DNA of 7,119 bases from Gemmataceae bacterium (GTDB lineage: Bacteria; Planctomycetota; Planctomycetia; Gemmatales; Gemmataceae): contig CANJKY010000180.1 in the NCBI GenBank assembly GCA_947474875.1, forward strand, positions 1 through 7,119. The letters run 5' to 3'. The notes below the pieces were generated by a model. It was not told the DNA's origin. It was given only the letters and a program-made list of their open reading frames with translations, and did no database searches. A program made the position numbers and the translations under genes. The stretch's first letter is position 1, and every line of letters begins with the position of its first letter. This document shows positions 1-5,696 of the stretch, piece by piece.

Positions 1-418
1 CCACCGGCTCGACCGTCAGCCCCTCGACCGTCGTGCCGACGGTGGCGGGGGAGGTGTCGAACAGGCCGACGATCTCGAACCCGTGGTCGGCGAACCCGCG
101 GTACTTGAGCAGCGCCCGGCCGAGGTTGCCCACTCCGACCAGCACCGCCCGCCAGCGGCGGTCCACCCCGAGGGTGCGGCGGAGAGCGGCCACCAGCCCG
201 GCGGCCTCGTACCCCACCCCCCGCTGGCCGAGGTGCCCGAGGGCGGCCAGGTCGCGGCGGACCTGGGCGGCGCTCACCCCCACCGCCCCGGCCAACTCGA
301 CGCTGGACACGGTGCCGTCTATAGAAGTGAGGGCGCGGGCGAACCGCAGGTACTCGCTCAGCCGCCGGGCGGCGGCCGGCGACAACCGATTGTCCGGGGA
401 TGGGGGGTGGTCCGACAC
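1..418 (-). CDS. rex: Redox-sensing transcriptional repressor Rex (partial, C-terminus beyond window)
   Basis: Rex is a homodimeric repressor that senses the NADH/NAD+ ratio and releases DNA when NADH is high. The 139 visible residues hold an N-terminal winged helix-turn-helix (about residues 15-80) with a recognition-helix segment AQVRRDLAALG (51-61) and the family's wing GQRGVGY (64-70). The NAD-binding Rossmann fold then begins with the glycine motif VGVGNLGRALL (94-104) and continues into GFEIVGLFD, which matches Rex closely. The start is GTG at 418-416; upstream on the minus strand lie AGGAG and AAGGA Shine-Dalgarno-like sequences, and no in-frame ATG fits better. The C-terminal half of the Rossmann domain and the domain-swap helix lie outside the window. 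The gene is divergent from the SUI1 gene at 477. I found no clear TTGTGAA-N4-TTCACAA-type Rex box in the gap, so autoregulation is not supported by the sequence. The family call is secure; the target genes are unknown. Confidence 0.95.
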   Translation of the reverse strand, partial: MSDHPPSPDNRLSPAAARRLSEYLRFARALTSIDGTVSSVELAGAVGVSAAQVRRDLAALGHLGQRGVGYEAAGLVAALRRTLGVDRRWRAVLVGVGNLGRALLKYRGFADHGFEIVGLFDTSPATVGTTVEGLTVEPV

Positions 419-476
419 GCCTGCCGTCCTTCTCCTGGTGCCCCCCAACAACTTACATAGCGCCCGCCGGGGTGTC
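419..476. promoter_or_regulatory. Divergent intergenic region between rex and the SUI1 gene
   Basis: Both transcripts would have to start in or near this 58 bp gap. The only AT-rich patch is about 448-460. On the minus strand it contains TATGTA (459-454), a weak -10 candidate for rex, with only a poor TTCATG hexamer 16 nt further upstream. I see no convincing -35 on either strand, no clear Rex operator, and no Shine-Dalgarno just before the ATG at 477. Calling this a promoter region is an inference from the divergent gene arrangement. Confidence 0.35.
427..436 (-). promoter_or_regulatory. Ribosome binding site of rex
   Basis: Read on the minus strand this is AGGAGAAGGA. It holds two overlapping Shine-Dalgarno-like cores: AAGGA lies 8 nt before the GTG start and AGGAG lies 13 nt before it. 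It is the strongest Shine-Dalgarno in the window and fixes the GTG at 418 as the rex start. Confidence 0.75.
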
Positions 477-1034
477 ATGAAAAAGGCGATCCTGTTCCTG
501 GACGGCGGACCGCTCGGGGCGAAGGCGGTGGAAGCGTTCGGCCGGGCCGCCGGGCTGTTCCGATCCAGCTTCGACGTGGCGGCGAAAGCCCCGGACGTGG
601 TGACGGACGCGGAGGCGGGTGCGGCCGTCCGGCTGATCGCCTGGGATGAGGCCGTGCGAGAACGCTTCCCCCGAGCGGACGTGTGGTCGGCCGGCGACCC
701 GGAACCGCGGATGCCCCAACTGCTCGCCGAGGTGATGGGCGGGGGCGCCGCCTACGTTCCCCCACCGCCGGCCCCGCCGCCCAAGCCGAAGTCGCTCGGC
801 ACGGTGAAGGTGAGCCGCGAGACCGCGGGACGAAAAGGGAAAGGCGTGACGGTGGTGTCCGACCTGACCCTGAGCGACGACGCGCTGAAGGAGTTGGCCA
901 CCCGGCTGAAGACGAAGTGCGGCAGCGGTGGCACGGCCAAGGACGGGCGGATCGAAATCCAGGGCGACCACCGCGACACGGTGGCGGCCGAACTGGAGAA
1001 GATCGGGTACAGGGTGAAGCGGTCGGGGGGGTGA
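477..1034 (+). CDS. SUI1/YciH (eIF1-like) domain protein with an N-terminal extension
   Basis: The 185-residue product has two parts. Residues about 107-184 are a SUI1/YciH domain, the bacterial relative of eukaryotic initiation factor eIF1. The diagnostic stretches are RETAGRKGKGVTVVSDL (114-130), CGSGGTAKDGRIEIQGDHRD (148-167) and IGYRVKRSGG at the end. Bacterial YciH proteins are cytosolic, bind ribosomes and have been linked to start-site fidelity and stress translation; the exact role here is inferred. Residues 1-90 are not part of ordinary YciH (about 105-110 residues) and I do not recognise them firmly; a proline-rich linker (PPPPAPPP, 95-102) separates the halves. The N-terminal part begins with a beta-strand-like AILFLDGGPLG and vaguely resembles a low-molecular-weight phosphatase fold without its CX5R loop (see findings). 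ATG 477 was chosen because the protein resembles family proteins only from there; reading upstream would run antisense through rex. There is no clear Shine-Dalgarno. Codon use matches the neighbours. Confidence 0.88.
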   Translation: MKKAILFLDGGPLGAKAVEAFGRAAGLFRSSFDVAAKAPDVVTDAEAGAAVRLIAWDEAVRERFPRADVWSAGDPEPRMPQLLAEVMGGGAAYVPPPPAPPPKPKSLGTVKVSRETAGRKGKGVTVVSDLTLSDDALKELATRLKTKCGSGGTAKDGRIEIQGDHRDTVAAELEKIGYRVKRSGG

Positions 1035-1042
1035 TCTATTCA

Positions 1043-1103
1043 TCTTCGCCGCGACCACCGGGAGCGGAGTAATCTCGGGCGCTCCCGGTGGTCGCGGCGA
1101 AGA
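1043..1103. repeat. Perfect 24-bp inverted repeat (palindrome 1) downstream of the SUI1 gene
   Basis: Arm 1043-1066 is the exact reverse complement of 1080-1103, with a 13-nt loop (1067-1079). It begins 8 nt after the SUI1 stop codon and ends 36 nt before the next start. The stem is very GC-rich (core CGACCACCGGGAGC), so in RNA it would be a strong hairpin that could stop transcription or protect the 3' end of the SUI1 message. No T-run follows either arm, so it is not a textbook intrinsic terminator. It is the first of three long palindromes in the window, all between genes, each with its own sequence. Confidence 0.9.
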
Positions 1104-1139
1104 ACAAGCCCACGAGTTCGGTCCTTCCGGAGTTCCTTC

Positions 1140-2423
1140 ATGCGTCTCGCTCTCCTGTTCGCCCTGCTGCTCGCCACACCCACCCTTGCCCTCGAACCGA
1201 AGGACGTGTTCGTCGTCGCCAACAAGGACATGCCCGAGTCGGTGGCGGTGGCCGAACACTACCTGGCCAAACGGAAGGTGCCGAAGGAGAACCTGATCAA
1301 GCTCAGCCTGCCGAAGATCGAGGACATCACCCGCGTGGACTACGAGGCCAGACTGGCCGGCCCGCTGCGGGAGGCGCTGAAGGACAAGAAGGAGGCCTGC
1401 AAGGTGATCCTGGTGGTGTACGGGGTGCCGCTGCGGGTCGGCGACCAACTGCCGACGAAGGAGGAGCAGGTGGAACTGAGCCGGCTGCGGCCGGAGTTGG
1501 ACGCCGCCAAGAAAGAACTGGAGCAACTCCAGAAGGACAAGGCGGCGGCGGACGTGATCGCGGCGGCGCGGCGGAAGGTGGGCGACCTGGACCGCAAGGT
1601 GACCCCGCTGGCTCACTCCTGGAGCGCCGCCGCGGTGGACAGCGAGCTGATGCTCCTGTGGTGGCCGAAGTACGAGCTGACCCGGTGGGTGTACAACCCG
1701 CTGTACTGGCAGGTGTCGGACGAGGCGCGGAAGAAGTCCCCGCCGGTGGTGATGGCCTGCCGGCTGGACGGGCCGACGCCGGAGATCGCCAGGCGGCTGG
1801 TGGACGACTCGGTGGAGGCGGAAGCGAGCGGGCTGACCGGCAAGGCGTACTTCGACGCCCGCGGGCAGAAGTTCGACGTGAGGAAGCCGAACCAGTGGAC
1901 CGGGTACGAGGGGTACGACGAGTCGTTCCGCGAGGCGGCCGGGCTGATGACGGCGGCCGGGTTCGACGTGACCCTGGACGACAAGGACGCGGTGTTCGCC
2001 CCCGGCACCTGCCCGGACGCCGCCCTGTACGCCGGCTGGTACTCGCACGCCAAGTTCGTGGATTCCTGCACGTTCGTGAAGGGGGCGGTGGCGTGGCACC
2101 TGGCCAGCAGCGAGGCCACCACCCTGCGGCGGAAGGACAGCCCGGTGTGGTGCCCGAACCTGCTGAAGAAGGGGGTGGCGGCGACGATGGGGCCGGTGGG
2201 CGAGCCGTACACCGTCGGGTTCCCCAAGCCGGCCGAGTTCTTCGGCTTCCTGGTCACCGGCGAGTACACCCTGGTCGAGTGCTACGCCCGAACCACCCTG
2301 CTCACCAGTTGGATGACCACGCTCATCGGCGACCCGCTGTACAACCCGTTCGCCAAGGCGCCGAAGCTGAAGGCGAGCGACGTGTTCCCCAGCCCGAAGG
2401 GGTCGAAGGTGGTGAAGGAGTGA
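1140..2423 (+). CDS. Secreted TIGR03790 family protein of unknown function
   Basis: The 427-residue product matches my memory of the TIGR03790 family, uncharacterised proteins common in planctomycetes. A short signal peptide (MRLALLFALLLATPTLA, likely cleavage after residue 17 or 18) predicts export. The mature start DVFVVANKDMPESVAVAEHY and AKRKVPKENLI (43-53) are typical, followed by VYGVPLRV (93-100), VDSELMLLW (166-174), RLDGPTPEIARRLVDD (208-223), GYEGYDESFREA (255-266), the CPDAALYAGWYSH segment (291-303), ASSEATTLR (322-330), ATMGPVGEPY (348-357) and the closing WMTTLIGDPLYNPF (391-404). Residues about 105-155 are charged and heptad-like (LRPELDAAKKELEQLQKDKA), probably a coiled coil inserted between conserved blocks. 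The start ATG has CGGAG 7 nt upstream (1128-1132) and gives an intact signal peptide. The gene stands alone between two palindromes. Its biochemical role is unknown; conserved His and Cys residues in the C-terminal half could suggest an enzyme, but I cannot show that. Confidence 0.85.
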   Translation: MRLALLFALLLATPTLALEPKDVFVVANKDMPESVAVAEHYLAKRKVPKENLIKLSLPKIEDITRVDYEARLAGPLREALKDKKEACKVILVVYGVPLRVGDQLPTKEEQVELSRLRPELDAAKKELEQLQKDKAAADVIAAARRKVGDLDRKVTPLAHSWSAAAVDSELMLLWWPKYELTRWVYNPLYWQVSDEARKKSPPVVMACRLDGPTPEIARRLVDDSVEAEASGLTGKAYFDARGQKFDVRKPNQWTGYEGYDESFREAAGLMTAAGFDVTLDDKDAVFAPGTCPDAALYAGWYSHAKFVDSCTFVKGAVAWHLASSEATTLRRKDSPVWCPNLLKKGVAATMGPVGEPYTVGFPKPAEFFGFLVTGEYTLVECYARTTLLTSWMTTLIGDPLYNPFAKAPKLKASDVFPSPKGSKVVKE

Positions 2424-2428
2424 TTTCA

Positions 2429-2490
2429 GAGTGGTAGGCACACTCCGTGTGCCGTTCCGGATGACGGCACACGGAGTGTGCCTACCACTC
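2429..2490. repeat. Perfect 27-bp inverted repeat with nested palindromes (palindrome 2)
   Basis: Arm 2429-2455 is the exact reverse complement of 2464-2490, with an 8-nt loop (2456-2463). It begins 5 nt after the stop codon of the TIGR03790 gene. Each arm is itself a smaller palindrome: GGCACACTCCGTGTGCC at 2437-2453 (7-bp stem, 3-nt loop) and its complement at 2466-2482. The DNA or RNA could therefore form either one long hairpin or two short ones. There is no T-run after it. The sequence looks like a dispersed intergenic element rather than a one-off terminator, but copy number cannot be judged from one window. Confidence 0.9.
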
Positions 2491-2502
2491 ACAGACATCC
2501 GC

Positions 2503-2530
2503 TTGACGCCCCTCCCCCCGCCCCTATCGT
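2503..2530 (+). promoter_or_regulatory. Candidate sigma-70-type promoter for purA
   Basis: TTGACG (2503-2508) and TATCGT (2525-2530) are separated by 16 bp and lie between palindrome 2 and purA, with the second element 42 bp before the purA ATG. The first hexamer matches TTGACA at 5 of 6 positions and the second matches TATAAT at 4 of 6. The spacer is an almost pure C run, which is unusual. The position is sensible for purA, but this rests on consensus match alone. Confidence 0.4.
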
Positions 2531-2572
2531 TGAACTGGTACTGCGCTGCCCGTGCCCGTTCCGAAGGACGTT

Positions 2573-3865
2573 ATGCCTGCCACCTGTGTCGTCGGCCTGC
2601 AGTGGGGCGACGAAGCGAAGGGTAAGATCGTCGATCTGCTCTCAGACTCGCACCAGTTCGTGGTGCGGTTCAACGGCGGGGCGAACGCCGGGCACACCGT
2701 CGTCTGGGGCGACCGCAAGTTCGCCCTGAGCCTGCTCCCCACGGGTGTGCTCAAGCCGCACGTCACCTCGGTCATCGGCAACGGGGTGGTGGTGTATCCG
2801 CCGCGGTTCCTGGAAGAAGTCGGCAAGCTCCGCGACGGCGGGGTGCCGGTCGGGGCGAACCTGGTGGTGTCCGACCACGCGCACGTCATCTTCCCGTACC
2901 ACATGGAAGAGGAGCGGGTGGCCGAGGCCGAAGCGGACGGGAAGATCGGCACCACCGGCCGCGGCATCGGCCCGTGTTACCAGGACAAGGTCGGCCGGCG
3001 GTACGGCATCCGCGTCGGCGAACTGCTGCACCCGACGCACCTGCGGGACCGGCTGAAGCAGATCGTGCCGGTGAAGAACCGGCTGCTGACGGCGTTCGCC
3101 AACGGCCACGCCGACAGCCTGAAGACGTTCGACGCGAACAGGCTGTGCGACGAGTACCTCGGGTACGCCGAGCAGATCAAGCCACACATCACCGACACCG
3201 CCCGACTGCTGCACGACGCGCTGAAGGCCGGCAAGCAGGTGCTGTTCGAGGCCGCCCAGGGGTCGCTCTTGGACGTGGACCACGGCACCTACCCGTATGT
3301 GACCAGCAGCAACAGCCTGCCGGCCGGCATCTGGAGCGGCACCGGTGTGCCCAGCCGGGCGGTCACCCGCATCATCGGGGTGGTGAAGGCGTACACCACG
3401 CGGGTGGGTCGCGGCCCGTGCCCGACCGAACTGCTGGACGACACGGGTGATCGCATCCGCAAGATCGGCCGCGAGTTCGGCACCGTCACCGGCCGCCCGC
3501 GGCGGGTGGGCTGGCTGGACGCGCTGACGGTGAAGTACACGGCGGCGCTGGCCGGGGCGGACGAGATCACCGTCATGCTGCTGGACGTGCTGAGCGGCCT
3601 GCCCGAGCTGAAGATCTGCACCGCCTACGAGTTGGACGGCAAGCGGGTGGATCACTTCCCGAGCGACTCGTTCCAGTTGGAGCGGTGCAAGCCGGTGTAC
3701 GAGACCCTGCCCGGCTGGACGGAAGACCTGACGACGTGCCGCAAACCGGCCGACCTGCCGGCGAACGCCCGCCGGTACGTGGACCGCATCGGCGAACTGG
3801 TGGGGCTGCCGGTGAGCGTGGTGTCCGTCGGCCCGGACCGCGACCAGACCATTCACATGAAATAA
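2573..3865 (+). CDS. purA: Adenylosuccinate synthetase PurA
   Basis: PurA joins IMP and aspartate using GTP to form adenylosuccinate, the first committed step to AMP; it is a cytosolic homodimer. The 430-residue length fits the family (E. coli about 432). Visible motifs are the N-terminal P-loop-like QWGDEAKGKIVDLL (10-23) with catalytic Asp13, NAGHTVV (38-44) with catalytic His41, TTGRGIGPCYQDKVGRRYG (127-145), FEAAQGSLLDVDHGTYPYVT (225-244), KAYTTRVGRGPCPTEL (272-287) and TVTGRPRRVGWLD (304-316). The loop reads GDEAKGK where most PurA have GDEGKGK, and GPCPTEL replaces the usual GPFPTEL. I place the start at ATG 2573, preceded by GAAGGA (2563-2568) with a 4-nt gap, because the protein then begins at the conserved strand. 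A GTG at 2552 would add 7 residues with no support. The gene is flanked by palindromes on both sides and is probably its own transcription unit. Confidence 0.97.
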   Translation: MPATCVVGLQWGDEAKGKIVDLLSDSHQFVVRFNGGANAGHTVVWGDRKFALSLLPTGVLKPHVTSVIGNGVVVYPPRFLEEVGKLRDGGVPVGANLVVSDHAHVIFPYHMEEERVAEAEADGKIGTTGRGIGPCYQDKVGRRYGIRVGELLHPTHLRDRLKQIVPVKNRLLTAFANGHADSLKTFDANRLCDEYLGYAEQIKPHITDTARLLHDALKAGKQVLFEAAQGSLLDVDHGTYPYVTSSNSLPAGIWSGTGVPSRAVTRIIGVVKAYTTRVGRGPCPTELLDDTGDRIRKIGREFGTVTGRPRRVGWLDALTVKYTAALAGADEITVMLLDVLSGLPELKICTAYELDGKRVDHFPSDSFQLERCKPVYETLPGWTEDLTTCRKPADLPANARRYVDRIGELVGLPVSVVSVGPDRDQTIHMK

Positions 3866-3871
3866 AGCAGG

Positions 3872-3950
3872 ATTAACCACAGAGGCACGGAGAGCACAGA
3901 GCAGAACAAAACTTTACTTTCTCTGTGCTCTCCGTGCCTCTGTGGTTAAT
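3872..3950. repeat. Perfect 30-bp inverted repeat abutting the uppS start (palindrome 3)
   Basis: Arm 3872-3901 is the exact reverse complement of 3921-3950, with a 19-nt AT-rich loop (3902-3920). It begins 6 nt after the purA stop and ends 6 nt before the uppS ATG. Each arm carries three copies of a CAC(A/G)GAG unit at 3878, 3886 and 3895 (8-9 bp apart). This arrangement resembles a dispersed AACCACAGAG-type repeat I recall from many bacterial genomes. The stem's right end runs into TTAATTTTCTT (3946-3956), a U-rich tail in RNA, so it could also act as an intrinsic terminator for purA. Its base composition (AT-rich loop and ends) contrasts with the GC-rich genes around it. Confidence 0.92.
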
Positions 3951-3956
3951 TTTCTT

Positions 3957-4733
3957 ATGCCCCCTCCAGATCACAATTCCGTTGCCTACTGCCGCTCGGT
4001 CGGGGTGGACCCGGAGCGGCTGCCGCGGCACGTGGCGGTCATCATGGACGGGAACGGGCGGTGGGCGGTCGAACGCGGCGGGCAGCGGGTGGAGGGCCAC
4101 CTCCGCGGGGCGGACGTGGTGCGGCAGATTGTCACCGAGTGCTGTAGACTTGGTCTCGGCCAACTCACCCTGTACTGCTTCAGCGCGGAGAACTGGAAAC
4201 GTCCACCGGATGAGGTGGCGTTTCTGATGATGCTGCTCAAGAAGTACCTGTTGGACGAGCGGCAACTGCTGCTGGACGAGAACATCCGGTTCGCCATCAT
4301 CGGCCGGCGGGACGGCATCCCGGCGGACGTGCAGGCGGAGATGGACGAGAGCATCCGCCTCACGGCGAGCAACACCGGCCTGACCCTGTGCCTGGCGATC
4401 AACTACGGCAGCCGCACCGAGATCGTGGACGCCGTGCGGGCGCTGGCCGAGAAGGTGAAGGCGGGCGAACTCCAGCCCGGCGACATCGACGAGCAGCACG
4501 TCACCGACTCGCTGTACACCGCCGGCATGCGGGACCCGGACCTGCTCGTCCGCACCGCCGGCGAGATGCGGGTCAGCAACTACCTGCTGTGGCAGATCAG
4601 CTACGCCGAGCTGTGGGTGACGCCCAAGTGCTGGCCGGACTTCACCCCCGCCGACCTGCACCAGGCGTGCCGCGAGTTCGCCGCCCGCGACCGCCGGTTC
4701 GGCGGACTGACCAACCTCCGCGGGGCGGTGTGA
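3957..4733 (+). CDS. uppS: Undecaprenyl diphosphate synthase (cis-prenyltransferase) UppS
   Basis: UppS extends farnesyl diphosphate with eight isopentenyl units in cis to give C55 undecaprenyl diphosphate, the lipid carrier for peptidoglycan and other wall polymers. The 258-residue product has all family blocks: HVAVIMDGNGRWA (25-37) with the catalytic/Mg Asp31, EGH (46-48), LYCFSAENWKRPPDEV (72-87), NYGSRTEIVDAVR (149-161), DLLVRTAGEMRVSNYLLWQ (195-213), YAELWVTPKCWPDF (216-229) and the closing RDRRFGG (244-250). In RTAGEMR the E. coli-type RTGGEHR is changed at two positions; Met at the His position occurs, as I recall, in other UppS. The start is awkward: ATG 3957 lies just past palindrome 3 with no Shine-Dalgarno. 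GTG 3942 lies inside the repeat arm, and GTG 4005 would still retain the active site. It heads a likely operon with cdsA, 51 bp downstream. Confidence 0.96.
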   Translation: MPPPDHNSVAYCRSVGVDPERLPRHVAVIMDGNGRWAVERGGQRVEGHLRGADVVRQIVTECCRLGLGQLTLYCFSAENWKRPPDEVAFLMMLLKKYLLDERQLLLDENIRFAIIGRRDGIPADVQAEMDESIRLTASNTGLTLCLAINYGSRTEIVDAVRALAEKVKAGELQPGDIDEQHVTDSLYTAGMRDPDLLVRTAGEMRVSNYLLWQISYAELWVTPKCWPDFTPADLHQACREFAARDRRFGGLTNLRGAV

Positions 4734-4784
4734 CGGCCGGTCGCTATCCTGTCTGCGTATCCCGCGGAGCCTTCCCCCGCCCAC

Positions 4785-5696
4785 ATGCTGAAACACCGCC
4801 TGATCGCCGGCTCGCTCATGGCCGCGGGCGTCATGGCCATCCTGTTCGGCGACGCCCTGCTGTCCGACGCCCTCGGCCGGCCGGTGCTCCCGTTCCTGGG
4901 AGTGCTCACCCTCACTGCCGGGTTCTTCGCCACCCGCGAGCTGGTGGGCATCATCCCGGAGCCGAACCGCCCGCACCGCGGGCTGTGCCTGCTCGGGGTG
5001 ACCGCCCTGCTCGCCGTCCATTTCGTACAGGCGGGGGTGGGCACCGTGCCGGGGCTGGGGCGGTTCGGCCCGCGGTCGTGGGAGCCGGTGGCCCTGGTGT
5101 TCGCCGGGTGCGTGCTGGCCGCGTTCCTGGTGGAGATGTACCGGTACACCGGTAGCGGGAATTCGGTGACGAGGATCGCCCACGCGGTGCTGGTGATGGC
5201 GTACACGGGCCTGCTCACCGGGTTCTTCGTAAAGCTGCGGTGGCTGACGCCTGACGCCGATCACCCGCATGTGCCGGCGGTGTACCTGGCCCTGGCCGTG
5301 TTCGTGCCGAAGTGCTGCGACATCGCCGCGTACTTCGTCGGCCGGTTGCTCGGCCGGCACCCGTTCACCCCGCGGCTCAGCCCGAAGAAGACGTGGGAGG
5401 GGTTCGCCGGCGGGTTCGCCGGCGGGGTGTTCGCGGCCTGCTTCTTGCACGGGTTCGGGCTGGTGAGCGGGGTCGGCCCGGCGTTCCGGTACGGGTGGGG
5501 CGAGGCGGTGGCGTTCGGGGTCGTCGTCGGGTTCGTCGGCGTGCTGGGCGACCTGGCCGAGTCGCTCATCAAACGCGACGGGCAGACCAAGGACGCCTCG
5601 CAGACCGTGCCCGGGTTCGGCGGGCTGCTGGACGTGTTCGATTCGGTCCTCTTCGCCGCGCCGGTGGCTTACGTGTGGTTTGCCGTGCAGAATTAA
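4785..5696 (+). CDS. cdsA: Phosphatidate cytidylyltransferase (CDP-diglyceride synthase) CdsA
   Basis: CdsA makes CDP-diacylglycerol from phosphatidic acid and CTP, the branch-point precursor of bacterial phospholipids, in the inner membrane. The 303-residue protein is strongly hydrophobic, with roughly eight or nine predicted membrane segments by eye (near 5-25, 34-52, 66-84, 100-118, 131-150, 163-188, 205-229, 240-258 and 283-300). Conserved features are CDIAAYFVGRLLGRHPF (178-194), SPKKTWEG (199-206), GDLAESLIKRDGQTKD (255-270) and VPGFGGLLDVFDS (275-287), which together form the CDS signature. The signature's usual PGHGG-x-x-DR-x-D reads PGFGG-x-x-DV-x-D here, while the paired Asp residues D283 and D286 are kept. 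ATG 4785 has only a distant GGAG (4766-4769). Pairing with uppS just upstream is a common bacterial order and supports both calls. The partners dxr and rseP, which often follow, are absent here. Confidence 0.95.
   Translation: MLKHRLIAGSLMAAGVMAILFGDALLSDALGRPVLPFLGVLTLTAGFFATRELVGIIPEPNRPHRGLCLLGVTALLAVHFVQAGVGTVPGLGRFGPRSWEPVALVFAGCVLAAFLVEMYRYTGSGNSVTRIAHAVLVMAYTGLLTGFFVKLRWLTPDADHPHVPAVYLALAVFVPKCCDIAAYFVGRLLGRHPFTPRLSPKKTWEGFAGGFAGGVFAACFLHGFGLVSGVGPAFRYGWGEAVAFGVVVGFVGVLGDLAESLIKRDGQTKDASQTVPGFGGLLDVFDSVLFAAPVAYVWFAVQN

Noticed and set aside
33..476. Upstream extension of the SUI1 gene's frame to ATG 33
   Set aside because: The extra residues are Arg/Pro/Ser-rich antisense of rex, whose protein sequence on the other strand is unmistakable.
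419..476. Rex operator in the divergent gap
   Set aside because: AACAACTTACATAG near 447-460 has a half-site-like TTGTT on the minus strand, but no matching second half at the required spacing.
453..2498. Long minus-strand open frame (681 codons) opposite the SUI1 and TIGR03790 genes
   Set aside because: Same shadow effect: composition is Arg/His/Pro/Gly-rich with no recognisable domain, and it crosses two palindromes and two real genes.
2431..2625. Small plus-strand open frame spanning palindrome 2 and the purA leader
   Set aside because: It overlaps the palindrome and the purA start, has no Shine-Dalgarno and no recognisable product.
2642..3880. Minus-strand open frame (412 codons) opposite purA
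   Set aside because: Antisense of a certain purA; the amino acid composition is that of a shadow frame.
1043..3950. The three palindromes as a CRISPR array or as ends of an insertion sequence
   Set aside because: No repeat-spacer regularity exists, the palindromes differ in sequence, and the DNA between them is housekeeping or family-typical genes without transposase.
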